Origin: IMCC45349 sp047219225
Lineage (GTDB): Bacteria; Bacteroidota; Bacteroidia; Flavobacteriales; Flavobacteriaceae
Direction of reading: 5' to 3'
Length of the DNA stretch: 64,000 bases
Assembly (NCBI RefSeq): GCF_047219225.1
Contig: NZ_CP178208.1
Location: 992,001-1,056,000 of the forward strand
The notes under the pieces: generated by a model
What the model saw: only the letters and a program-made list of their open reading frames with translations
What the model was told of the DNA's origin: nothing
Databases searched by the model: none
Program-made: the position numbers and the translations under genes
Shown here: positions 25,565 through 34,155 of the stretch, piece after piece
Numbering within the stretch: position 1 is the first letter of the stretch
How the letters are laid out: each line of letters opens with the position of its first letter

Positions 25565-26155
25565 TTATAACACACTTTTGTTAAGTGTAACTTTTTGTGT
25601 ATTGAATTTCTTCTTCCATTTAATGTAACCTACAAAAGAGAAAATTAGGTAAACAACAGTCAATCCTGTGTAATAGTTTAATCCTCTATCTAGGTATAAG
25701 AATACTGTCAACCCATTAATTACTATCCAAAATTTCCAAGACGCTAAATATTTTTTAACTTCTAAGAAACTAGCTATAAAACTAAATATTGTAGTATGTG
25801 CATCTAAATAAGGTGCATTAGCATCTGTATAATTATCAAATACAAATGCCATACTCAGTGCCAATATTTCTCCAATTAAAATAAGTAACACATATTTTTT
25901 TAATGGTAATTCTGTAATTTCAAATGCACTGTTCTTACTTGTCCTTTTATTCCAATAGTAAAATCCATATACACCTATAATCACATAATAGATATACAAT
26001 ATGGATTCTGAATATAATCCACTTCTATAAAACAAAAGAATGCTTAATAAAGAGGAAAGAATTCCGAAAATCCAGCAAATAACTTGCTCTTTAATTAAAA
26101 AATAAAGGTAAGCTAAACCTAGTACTACAGAGACGATTTCTATAATTGTATCCAT
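25565..26155 (-). CDS. pnuT: PnuC-family vitamin permease, probable thiamine transporter PnuT
   Basis: 196 residues, about seven membrane helices. Family features: the N-terminal KEQVICWIFGILSSLLSILL block and, near the C-terminus, ASWKFWIVINGLTVFLYL with the W...W...N pattern of the substrate channel. PnuC members carry nicotinamide riboside, thiamine or riboflavin. This gene is the last of an operon that begins with a TPP riboswitch and a TonB-dependent receptor, so thiamine is the likely substrate, as in known Bacteroidota PnuT loci. It starts one base after the oxygenase stop. Confidence 0.85.
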   Translation of the reverse strand: MDTIIEIVSVVLGLAYLYFLIKEQVICWIFGILSSLLSILLFYRSGLYSESILYIYYVIIGVYGFYYWNKRTSKNSAFEITELPLKKYVLLILIGEILALSMAFVFDNYTDANAPYLDAHTTIFSFIASFLEVKKYLASWKFWIVINGLTVFLYLDRGLNYYTGLTVVYLIFSFVGYIKWKKKFNTQKVTLNKSVL

Positions 26156-26156
26156 T

Positions 26157-26927
26157 CTAAAACAATTCTAAATACTCTTGATAATACCTTTCACTTGTGA
26201 ATTCTAAACCGTTAAATGACATTTTGTGATTTGGTTTCGGAATTGAAAAAAATGCAAAAGAATAGCGTTCTTCATTATGCTGTGATAAATCTACTTGATG
26301 TGGTAAAGCTTTATATTTACCCTTGGTTAAATATTCCAATAAATAGCCTGGAAACACTACGCAGTTTTCTGAAACATGTAATGGTTTTAGAGTTCCAAAC
26401 TCATCCTCATAAGTAAACCCATTTGAAGCACCATAGACAAAAATTGTAAACAAAGAGACATCTACATGCTTAGATAATCGTACACCAGACTGATCTTCCA
26501 AATCTAATTTTGGATAATAATTACATGACACCATATGTCCAATATAATTATCATAAAAGGCTTTTAAACCTGGAATATTTAATTGCTCAATAACCGTTTC
26601 TTCTATAGATTTTACTTTAATAATTGTAGTATCCCAGTATGTACTTAAAACCTTTGAAAACTCTTTTGGGAATTTATCAACACTTGAGAATCTCGAGAGG
26701 ACAAATGAATATAATAAATCTGTACTATATTGATTTAAACTATCGGTTTGTCCTAAAAACGAATAACCGTCAAACGCACAATTAAAGTGCGATTGACGGT
26801 AAGTATTCTTATAATCTTTTGGTTGCTCTAAAAATGCTTGAAAAGCATTTTTTATTACATCATCTAAACTCTTCTTAATATTAGTTTCTAGATTATTAAA
26901 TGGAGTTAAAGATGATTTAGACATCAT
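26157..26927 (-). CDS. 2-oxoglutarate/Fe(II)-dependent oxygenase (isopenicillin N synthase-like) in the thiamine operon
   Basis: 256 residues. The iron triad HxD...H is seen: His154-x-Asp156 (LSKHVDVSLFTIFV) and His210 (ALPHQVDLSQ). The 2-oxoglutarate-binding RxS follows as Arg221 and Ser223 (ERYSFAFFSIP), with the family's NCVVFPGYLLEYLTKGKYKA between. The N-terminal DIOX_N region is poorly recognisable. It is the middle gene of three, 3 bases after the TonB receptor stop and 1 base before pnuT, and so under TPP-riboswitch control. I know of no thiamine-pathway reaction by this family. It may act on a thiamine derivative or precursor; that is inference from context only. Confidence 0.85.
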   Translation of the reverse strand: MMSKSSLTPFNNLETNIKKSLDDVIKNAFQAFLEQPKDYKNTYRQSHFNCAFDGYSFLGQTDSLNQYSTDLLYSFVLSRFSSVDKFPKEFSKVLSTYWDTTIIKVKSIEETVIEQLNIPGLKAFYDNYIGHMVSCNYYPKLDLEDQSGVRLSKHVDVSLFTIFVYGASNGFTYEDEFGTLKPLHVSENCVVFPGYLLEYLTKGKYKALPHQVDLSQHNEERYSFAFFSIPKPNHKMSFNGLEFTSERYYQEYLELF

Positions 26928-26930
26928 ATC

Positions 26931-29057
26931 TTAGAACTTTAATGTTGCTCCCAGCAAAAAGTTAATTGTTGCCTGAGGATAATATCCTTGGATCTCAACT
27001 GCTTCTGGTCCACTCCAAGTATCCAAATATGTATAACCACGATCTACATATTCTTTGTTGAAGATATTATTAACTAGACCTTGTAATACTATAGACTTGA
27101 ATATTTTGTTCATCTTAATTTCGTAAACTACATTAAAATCACTCACAAAATAGCTGTCAATTTTTGACGCTTCAGTATCAGTGTTACTTAAATATTGAGA
27201 ACCAACATATTTCCCTAATAAGCTAAATTGTAAATTCTCATACGGCATATATGTTAAAGCATTTCCTGAAATTACACTTGGTGAAAATGCTAAAGTTGTA
27301 TTCCCTAAATTTTTTAATTCACCATCTCTTTCGATTGTTAAATCTTTAATTTTATTTTCGCTAATAGCTAAATTAGTATTGAAATTAAATTTCTTACTCA
27401 TTTTTATGTTGGCATCAATTTCTAAACCAAGTCTATAACTATCTTTCACATTCTCTCTTAAATATTCTCCAACATTATCAAGAGCACCTGTTAATACTAA
27501 TTGATTATCGTATAGCATATAGTATGCATTTGCACTTAATTGAACAGTCGCTCCATTATATCTCCAACCTAATTCAATATCATTAAGACTTTCATGCTTC
27601 ACAGAAGCACCATTACTTTCGTAATCATTTCTGTTTGGTTCTTTATTTCCTCTTGCATAAGACGCATAAAAACTGTTCTTAGCATTTAAGTCATATGTTA
27701 ATCCAAATTTTGGATTGAAAAAACTAAAATCATCATCTACATTAATTGGTGCTCTACTAGATGTTAATCCATTAGTTTTATAATTTACAAAACGCCCTTG
27801 AAGATCTAGGAAAGCAACAAACTTATCTGTCATGTTAATTGTTGCTTTAGCAAAAGCACTCCAATCTGTTTTATCTGCTTTACTAAAATAATAACGATCT
27901 CTAATAGATGTATTTGGAGCTAAGTCACTTCCCCAAATCACTTCTCCAAAATGATCATTTGTATAAGTATTATAAGACATACCCGAAATAACCTCTAGCT
28001 TTTCATTTTTATAAGTAACATTGGCATTAACTACATAAAAGTCATTATCTAACCAACGACGTACAATTACATCGCTACCATCTACAATTAAATTAGCATA
28101 ATCCTCTGCATCACGTTCATCTTTGTATTGCTCAAAATATCCTTTTCCACGAGTATAATTTAATCCTACATTGGTAGACCAGTTATTATCGAGTCTTTGA
28201 CTCCAATGTAATTGATAATGATTCTGCCAATAGTTATCAGTTTCATTATCATAAGTATAAGGATTTTGTTGACGATCTTCTTCTAATTGCTCAGCACTAA
28301 GTCCAGCCCAAGCTTGATATGTTTGTTCTTCTCCTCCAAAGGCTAACGCTTTAATAAGTGTTTTTCCATCAGAGTATGAACCTTGTAAGAAATATGATTT
28401 TAAATCAGAAAATGCTCTATCTACATAACCATCAGAATTTATTTTTGACAACCTTCCTGCCACTTCAAAATTCTCATTAATACGTCCTGTTGTAAATTTT
28501 ACAGTGTGCTTTCTTGTACCAAACGATCCAAATGAATTTGAAATTTCTCCTCCAGCTTCTTCAGAAATAGCATCGGTTAAAATATTTAAACTTGCTCCAA
28601 AGGCTCCAGCTCCATTAGTTGATGTTCCAACACCGCGTTGTAATTGCAAACTTTGAGTTGATGATGCAAAATCACCTATATTTACCCAAAATGTCCCTTG
28701 ACTCTCTGCATCGTTATAAGGAATTCCGTTAATGGTTACATTAATTCTTGATGCATCAGACCCTCTTACTCTTAAATAAGTATATCCTACTCCTGCTCCT
28801 GCATCAGATGAAGACACTACTGAAGGCAAGTAATTTAATAACATTGGAATATCTTGTCCCAAATTACGCTTAGCAATATCCTTTTTATCAAGGTTAGAGT
28901 GTGTAATTGGCGCTTTCTCTTTTACACGAATTGCCTTAACTAAGACTTCGTCTAAGTTTTCTGTTTTTGTTGTGTCTTTCTTTGTTTGCTTTTTTTCTTG
29001 TGCAGTTACACTGACTGATAACACTAATAGTGTTAAAAAAAGAAATAAATTTTTCAT
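26931..29057 (-). CDS. TonB-dependent outer-membrane receptor, probable thiamine uptake
   Basis: 708 residues. A Sec signal peptide (MKNLFLFLTLLVLSVSVTAQ) is followed by a short acidic linker and a plug domain from about residue 45 (SNLDKKDIAKRNLGQDIPML, then GYTYLRVRGSDASRINVTIN). The rest is a beta barrel ending in FLLGATLKF. Such receptors import scarce nutrients using the proton motive force via TonB. The TPP riboswitch directly upstream and the PnuT-type permease downstream in the same operon point to thiamine or a thiamine derivative; similar loci are known in Bacteroidota. Confidence 0.9.
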   Translation of the reverse strand: MKNLFLFLTLLVLSVSVTAQEKKQTKKDTTKTENLDEVLVKAIRVKEKAPITHSNLDKKDIAKRNLGQDIPMLLNYLPSVVSSSDAGAGVGYTYLRVRGSDASRINVTINGIPYNDAESQGTFWVNIGDFASSTQSLQLQRGVGTSTNGAGAFGASLNILTDAISEEAGGEISNSFGSFGTRKHTVKFTTGRINENFEVAGRLSKINSDGYVDRAFSDLKSYFLQGSYSDGKTLIKALAFGGEEQTYQAWAGLSAEQLEEDRQQNPYTYDNETDNYWQNHYQLHWSQRLDNNWSTNVGLNYTRGKGYFEQYKDERDAEDYANLIVDGSDVIVRRWLDNDFYVVNANVTYKNEKLEVISGMSYNTYTNDHFGEVIWGSDLAPNTSIRDRYYFSKADKTDWSAFAKATINMTDKFVAFLDLQGRFVNYKTNGLTSSRAPINVDDDFSFFNPKFGLTYDLNAKNSFYASYARGNKEPNRNDYESNGASVKHESLNDIELGWRYNGATVQLSANAYYMLYDNQLVLTGALDNVGEYLRENVKDSYRLGLEIDANIKMSKKFNFNTNLAISENKIKDLTIERDGELKNLGNTTLAFSPSVISGNALTYMPYENLQFSLLGKYVGSQYLSNTDTEASKIDSYFVSDFNVVYEIKMNKIFKSIVLQGLVNNIFNKEYVDRGYTYLDTWSGPEAVEIQGYYPQATINFLLGATLKF

Positions 29058-29162
29058 ACGATTACGTTTAAAATCGAATAAAAAGAGGTAATTATTCTTT
29101 GTTATTATTAAAAATTATTTTTCGAAAATTAAGAGTAAACTCAAAGCTTTTGTGCCTACAAA

Positions 29163-29178
29163 AACATCTAAAAGATGC
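29163..29178 (-). terminator. Terminator of the TPP riboswitch (expression platform)
   Basis: On the minus strand CATCT-TTT-AGATG is followed by TTTTTGT, just downstream of the TPP aptamer. This is where bound TPP is expected to stop transcription. The stem is only 5 bp, so control may be partly by another mechanism. Confidence 0.6.
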
Positions 29179-29184
29179 TTCCTT

Positions 29185-29272
29185 AACATTCGCAATCCCT
29201 AAACAGCATTACCTGTTCTAGGTTCATTGGGTATGATCTCAGCCGTTATAGGCACCCCTTTTTGAGAACGCC
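29185..29272 (-). promoter_or_regulatory. TPP riboswitch (THI element)
   Basis: On the minus strand the conserved aptamer blocks occur in order: GGGGTGCC, GGCTGAGATCATACCC, GAACCT and CAGGTAATGCTG, then TTTAGGGATTGC. It lies between a strong promoter and the TonB receptor gene, about 130 bases before that start. Binding of thiamine diphosphate is expected to switch off the operon. Confidence 0.93.
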
Positions 29273-29273
29273 G

Positions 29274-29303
29274 CAAAGGTAGTTATGAATTATTAAAAAC
29301 CAA
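29274..29303 (-). promoter_or_regulatory. Promoter of the thiamine-uptake operon
   Basis: On the minus strand TTG, 19 bases, then TACCTTTG: both the -33 and -7 elements of the Bacteroidota sigma factor with normal spacing, placing the start at the first base of the TPP aptamer. Confidence 0.75.
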
Positions 29304-29319
29304 GACTGTTTTTAATTTT

Positions 29320-29724
29320 TTATTCGATATCTGGCTTTTTCCTGTTAGCTTTCTTTTGAGCTGTTTTACGTTTATTATCTAAACGCCTTTTAATTGCTGC
29401 TCTAGGAACTTTAGATGGCACTCTTGGTTTTTGCACGCTTAAAGCTTGTGCAATAATTGCTAAAAATCTATTTATTACTAATTGCTTATTTTTTAGCTGG
29501 CTTCGAGTTGTACCACATTGAAGTATTAATACACCCTCTTTTGTCAATCTGTTTTTTAACTTTACAGAGATTAAGTCTTTTTGAATTTGACTTAATTTTC
29601 TTGATTCTTTAATCTTAAATTGAAGTTCTATTTTAGTGGCAACTTTATTTATATGTTGACCGCCACTTCCTGAGCTTCTAATAGCTTTTAAGTTTATTTC
29701 TTGAATGAGTTCTTTTAAATCCAA
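29320..29724 (-). CDS. arfB: Alternative ribosome-rescue factor ArfB (peptidyl-tRNA hydrolase)
   Basis: 134 residues. The release-factor domain has the catalytic GGQ at Gly21-Gly22-Gln23 in AIRSSGSGGQHINKVATKIE. A Lys/Arg-rich C-terminal tail (AAIKRRLDNKRKTAQKKANR and further) would enter the empty mRNA channel. It frees stalled ribosomes lacking a stop codon. It ends the seven-gene chain, two bases after the DUF4301 gene, and lies 16 bases before the promoter of the thiamine operon, with no terminator seen between. Confidence 0.93.
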   Translation of the reverse strand: MDLKELIQEINLKAIRSSGSGGQHINKVATKIELQFKIKESRKLSQIQKDLISVKLKNRLTKEGVLILQCGTTRSQLKNKQLVINRFLAIIAQALSVQKPRVPSKVPRAAIKRRLDNKRKTAQKKANRKKPDIE

Positions 29725-29726
29725 AA

Positions 29727-31280
29727 CTACTTTACTTGATGAGGCGCTTTAAGTAAATCATTTACAGTTTTTACTGGGTTGAATGTAATTAATGGCACTT
29801 CTACAAAAATGGTATTCCAATTAGCCATAGCTCCATTCCATAATCCAGGTAACTCTAATGCTTTTATAGCTTTTCCTGACTTAGTTTTGGATGTAATAAA
29901 TGCAGTCTTAGGGTCAACAAACTTTGTTAAATCAAACTTTTCTCCTTTATAATTTTTTACTCCACATACTAAATCTACAGGGTTAAAATGTGTTGCGTTT
30001 TTTAAAATATCTTTTTGAACTTTATTCTTTTTATCAATTTGTGCAGATTCTACTATTTGCAATGAAACAGTTCCACTTTCATCTTTGACCCAAAATGGAC
30101 CTCCTCCTGGTTCACCTTCATTTTTAACCATTCCGCAAACTCTAATTGGTCTATTAAGCTTTTCTTTTAGATAGGCTATTTGGTATTTTAAAGAATATTT
30201 TTCAAACTCAGGGCTAATTCTTACTTGTATTTTTTTTGAAAGGAATTCTGCTATTTCAATTACTTTGTTTTCAGTTAGCATATCTTCATCCTCCATCTCT
30301 TTTAAATATGAAAATGCTAGAGCTTGTATTTTCAATAAAATACCTGCTAATATTTTCTTGTATTTAGCTACCTCTTCTTTGTACTTGTAAACAACTACAT
30401 TATCGATATTCTTAATAAAAATAATATCGGCATCTAGGTCATTTAAATTCTCTATTAAAGCACCATGACCAGATGGTCTAAAAACCAATCGATTATTTTC
30501 ATCCTTAAATGGTTTATTATCGGAAGTAACTGCTATAGTATCTGTAATTTCTTTTTGATAGGAAAACGAAATATTGAATTTGGTATTGGTTTTATCTTCA
30601 ACATCCTCTTCAATAAATTTAAATTCTTGGTCAAATTTATGGTTATGTTTTTCAGAAATTGTAAAATGTAGATCTGCATTTCCATTAGATGAAGCATATA
30701 ATGCCGCTTCAAACAAATGCTCTTCAAAAGCTGTAGAAACATTTTTCTTATACTTATGAAATGGCAACAGTCCTTTTGGATAATTAGAATAATTCAACCT
30801 AGTTTCATCTAGCATTGTTTTAATAAACTCAAAACGTTGTTTATCATAAGATGAATTATTAAAATTTGGATTAAACTTATGTACTTTATGAATTACTTCT
30901 TCAAAAAACGGTAGTTTTTCTAACCCTATTAAAAAAGAGGATAAGTCATTTTCTTTGTTTTTATTTATATAAGCATTGATAGTTTCATCTTCAATACTAT
31001 AACTATCTATAAACTTAAATAAAAACTTAAACATCCTTGTAGCAGCTCCAGAAGCTGGCACAAACTTCACAACTTTGGTGCCATTTAAATTTTTCTCAAA
31101 AAAGCTTATGCTATCATTCTCTTCAATCTCGGACATCTTTAAAACACCATCACCAATTGTTGCAGCAGCTTTTAAGTTTGAAAATGGCAGCCCTTTTTTA
31201 AAAATTTCAATTTGAGATTGTACATTCTTTAAGGTTAATCCTTTATTTTTTATTTGTTCTAAATCTTTATCTGAAAACAT
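29727..31280 (-). CDS. DUF4301 family protein
   Basis: 517 residues, soluble, no signal peptide. The DUF4301 signature VVKFVPASGAATRMFKFLF lies near residue 72-91 and a GSGHGALIENLNDLDADIIF-like segment near residue 275 (RPSGHGALIENLNDLDADII). The glycine-rich PASGAATRMF loop and the RPSGHGALI region resemble nucleotidyltransferase or sugar-nucleotide folds, but no function is established. It starts directly at the stop of the NadR-like kinase, so the two are translationally coupled. Confidence 0.85.
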   Translation of the reverse strand: MFSDKDLEQIKNKGLTLKNVQSQIEIFKKGLPFSNLKAAATIGDGVLKMSEIEENDSISFFEKNLNGTKVVKFVPASGAATRMFKFLFKFIDSYSIEDETINAYINKNKENDLSSFLIGLEKLPFFEEVIHKVHKFNPNFNNSSYDKQRFEFIKTMLDETRLNYSNYPKGLLPFHKYKKNVSTAFEEHLFEAALYASSNGNADLHFTISEKHNHKFDQEFKFIEEDVEDKTNTKFNISFSYQKEITDTIAVTSDNKPFKDENNRLVFRPSGHGALIENLNDLDADIIFIKNIDNVVVYKYKEEVAKYKKILAGILLKIQALAFSYLKEMEDEDMLTENKVIEIAEFLSKKIQVRISPEFEKYSLKYQIAYLKEKLNRPIRVCGMVKNEGEPGGGPFWVKDESGTVSLQIVESAQIDKKNKVQKDILKNATHFNPVDLVCGVKNYKGEKFDLTKFVDPKTAFITSKTKSGKAIKALELPGLWNGAMANWNTIFVEVPLITFNPVKTVNDLLKAPHQVK

Positions 31281-31850
31281 TTACCATTTTTTCGTTAAAA
31301 GTTGATTAATATGGGTTATTGCCTTTTTCAATCTTTCTTCCTTTCCTCCTTTTAATAACACATATGGTTTATTATGCTCTTGCAAAGCAGATTCAAATGC
31401 CTTAAACATCTTTTCTCGCTCATTTGGTTTATCTCTTAAATCATCTGCTTCCCAAGGGACGTCAATATAGGTTAAAAAGTATAAATCGTAGTTGTTTTCT
31501 AAAGCATATTTTTCAAGAATTGGATCACAAGCCCCTAGATAATAAGCCTCTGAGTATACTTTTGTTTCCAACAAGTCTGTATCACAAATAAGTACTGAAC
31601 TTGCTTTTTGTGCTAATTCATTCTCTAATTTCATTTGTCCTTTAGCAATTGGCAATAAGTCTTTAGGCTCGCAAGTACGACGTTCGTTATTCCAAACATT
31701 TTGAAGATATTCTCTAGCGTATTCAGGCACCCAAACCGAATTATAATATCGTGCTAATTGACGCGATAAAGTTGTTTTACCTGTAGACTCAGGACCAAAG
31801 ATGACAACTTTTATGCAGTCTGATGGTTGTTGTTCAAATGCTTTTTCCAC
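31281..31850 (-). CDS. NadR-like P-loop kinase (ribosylnicotinamide kinase-type)
   Basis: 189 residues. Walker A is GPESTGKTTLSRQL (19-32), followed by VPEYAREYLQ and DTDLLETKVYSEAYYLG, features of the NadR kinase domain. In NadR this domain phosphorylates nicotinamide riboside to NMN. It follows and overlaps (40 bases) a PnuC gene, a classic pair for nicotinamide riboside salvage. A thiamine-binding-type protein is encoded just before pnuC, so a thiamine link is not excluded. It does not have the N-terminal nucleotidyltransferase or HTH domain of full NadR. Confidence 0.85.
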   Translation of the reverse strand: MEKAFEQQPSDCIKVVIFGPESTGKTTLSRQLARYYNSVWVPEYAREYLQNVWNNERRTCEPKDLLPIAKGQMKLENELAQKASSVLICDTDLLETKVYSEAYYLGACDPILEKYALENNYDLYFLTYIDVPWEADDLRDKPNEREKMFKAFESALQEHNKPYVLLKGGKEERLKKAITHINQLLTKKW

Positions 31851-32440
31851 TCTATATAACCTAAAATTGCTAGAACTAAAAATATACTAAATTGAATTCC
31901 TGAAAAACCTAAACCTTTAATAAAATACAAAGGAATTGAAATGATATTTCCTCCAATCCATAATAACCAGTGTTCTATTTTTTTATTTGCCATCATCCAC
32001 ATTCCAGCAAAAAATATTCCAGTTGTAAACGTATCGAAATAATCAGTTATTCTATCAAATCTATTAAAATATAAATATACAATGACAACAAAAACCGCTG
32101 TACTTAAAAATATTCCTAATGCTTTAATTAAATCTTTAGTAGATGACTTTGTAATTTCAAGGTGTTCCCCTTTTACTAGTCTTGTCCACATATACCAACC
32201 ATAAATACTCATTAAAGTATAATACACATTAATAATCAAATCACCATATAATGTAAAGTTATAGCATATATATACATATATCACAGTACTAATAATTCCT
32301 GTTGGATAAACCCAAATACTCTCTTTTTTTGCGAACCACACACTAACAATTCCAGATAATACTGCAATAATTTCTAATACAATATTAAATGTAGATGCTT
32401 CTTTATATGGCTCTAAGAAAAAATCAAAAATTTGGCTCAT
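31811..32440 (-). CDS. pnuC: PnuC-family vitamin permease (nicotinamide riboside or thiamine)
   Basis: 209 residues from MSQIFDFFLEPYKEAST (ATG at 32440); 24 bases of upstream frame start are rejected as the family's start fits here. About seven membrane helices. The W...W...N pattern is KIEHWLLWIGGNIISIPLYF. It is a second PnuC paralogue, 5.7 kb from pnuT. Its neighbour downstream is a NadR-like kinase, supporting nicotinamide riboside import, while its neighbour upstream is a thiamine-binding-type protein. It overlaps both. No riboswitch precedes this operon. Confidence 0.88.
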   Translation of the reverse strand: MSQIFDFFLEPYKEASTFNIVLEIIAVLSGIVSVWFAKKESIWVYPTGIISTVIYVYICYNFTLYGDLIINVYYTLMSIYGWYMWTRLVKGEHLEITKSSTKDLIKALGIFLSTAVFVVIVYLYFNRFDRITDYFDTFTTGIFFAGMWMMANKKIEHWLLWIGGNIISIPLYFIKGLGFSGIQFSIFLVLAILGYIEWKKHLNNNHQTA

Positions 32441-32684
32441 AATCACTACGATCAGATTTAACAATCTTCATATTCAACACCACATGTTCTATACTTTCAA
32501 AAGATACTTTGATAGTGTCATTTAAAAAAGGCATTAATTCATCATAACTACCATAAACTTGCGTACTCAATGGATTTTCTAGGACTTTAAATTTTGAAGC
32601 TCTTAATTCTTTTATAAAGTCTTGAATTGGTGACTCAAAATCGTTTTGTAAAGGTAGTAATGTAAATTCTACTGATATGTTCAT
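32424..32684 (-). CDS. Thiamine-binding-type protein (MTH1187/YkoF-like, DUF77)
   Basis: 86 residues, a single MTH1187-like ferredoxin-fold module: ISVEFTLLPLQNDFESPIQD at the start and VLENPLSTQVYGSYDELMPF after, matching the usual pattern with a conserved S/T-Q-V-x-G turn. Family members bind thiamine or its HMP moiety in YkoF. The gene overlaps pcrB by 4 bases and pnuC by 17 bases, so translation is coupled. Its presence next to a PnuC permease is the reason I leave the substrate of that permease open. Confidence 0.7.
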   Translation of the reverse strand: MNISVEFTLLPLQNDFESPIQDFIKELRASKFKVLENPLSTQVYGSYDELMPFLNDTIKVSFESIEHVVLNMKIVKSDRSDYEPNF

Positions 32685-33399
32685 AGGTTTATCAATTCGT
32701 TAAAAAATGTTTCATCATTTTCAAATGCTGTTCCTATCACAACCAAATCTGCTCCAGCATTATAAGCCTCCATTAATTGGATTTTATTTCTAATACCTCC
32801 ACCAACTATTAGCGGAATATTTAAATCTCGTTTTACTGCTGTAATAATTTCTTTATTTACAGGATGTAATGCACCACTTCCAGCTTCTAAGTATACTAAT
32901 TGCATCCCCAAAAGTTCTCCTGCTTTTGCGGTATCTACGATTTTTGAAATATCAATACGCTCCATTGGCTGTGTTTTAGACACACGTTGAACTGCTGTTT
33001 CTTTCCCATTTTCAATAAGTATATATCCTGTTGGAATAACTTCTAAAGACATTGCTCTTAACCTTGAAACTGATTGCACTTGTTTTTCAATTAAATATTC
33101 TGGATTTCTGCCAGAAATCAAGGATAAAAACAATAAAGCATCTGCATTTTCTGTAAGTTGGGTTGTGTCTCCAGGAAATAAAATAACAGGCAACTTTGTA
33201 TATCTCTTTATTTCTTCTACAAAAGGTGTGACAACACCTTCATCTACTGTACTGCCTCCAACAAAAATATGGGTAGTAACGGTTGTATTCACCTTTTCTA
33301 TAAAACCTGCAATAGCCTCCAAATTCATCTTATCTGGATCCATCAAAACTGCTAGCAACTTTTGATTAGAAGTTTTTATATGTTGATATACTGTATTCA

Positions 33400-33400
<1 letters not shown>
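32681..33400 (-). CDS. PcrB/GGGP synthase-family prenyltransferase
   Basis: 239 residues from MNTVYQHIKTSNQKLLAVLM (ATG at 33400); the longer reading at 33421 adds a Cys-rich 7 residues with no match, and the 33400 ATG overlaps the PPTase stop by one base, as in coupled genes. A TIM barrel with AVLMDPDKMNLEAIAGFIEK, HIFVGGSTVD, YLEAGSGA and PLIVGGGIRNK. This family attaches prenyl chains to glycerol-1-phosphate (archaeal lipids) or heptaprenyl to glycerol phosphate (PcrB). Bacteroidota members exist; the lipid made is not known from sequence. Confidence 0.9.
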
Positions 33401-34026
<626 letters not shown>

Positions 34027-34049
34027 TTAATATTCTGAAAGTTATTAAT

Positions 34050-34057
34050 TATCTTTG
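34050..34057 (+). promoter_or_regulatory. Promoter -7 element of ahcY
   Basis: TATCTTTG fits TAnnTTTG. It lies about 100 bases before the ahcY start, leaving a leader of roughly 95 bases that contains competing hairpins (34061-34120). Confidence 0.6.
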
Positions 34058-34059
34058 CG

Positions 34060-34120
34060 CTGCCTAAGGCAGAATAAACATTTTTGGTTAGCGAATTTAA
34101 CCATTTTAAAAGCTAATCCC
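34060..34120 (+). promoter_or_regulatory. Structured leader of ahcY with competing pairings
   Basis: CTGCC-TAA-GGCAG forms a tight hairpin at 34060-34072. After it, GGTTA (34086-34090) can pair with TAACC (34098-34102), or TTAGC (34088-34092) can pair with GCTAA (34112-34116), but not both. The following AAAGG sits next to the second site. This shape is typical of a pseudoknot riboswitch such as SAM-II, but I cannot assign it to a family by eye. Confidence 0.35.
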
Positions 34121-34155
34121 AAAGGTGTTTTTCTTTAATGAAAAATAAAATAACT

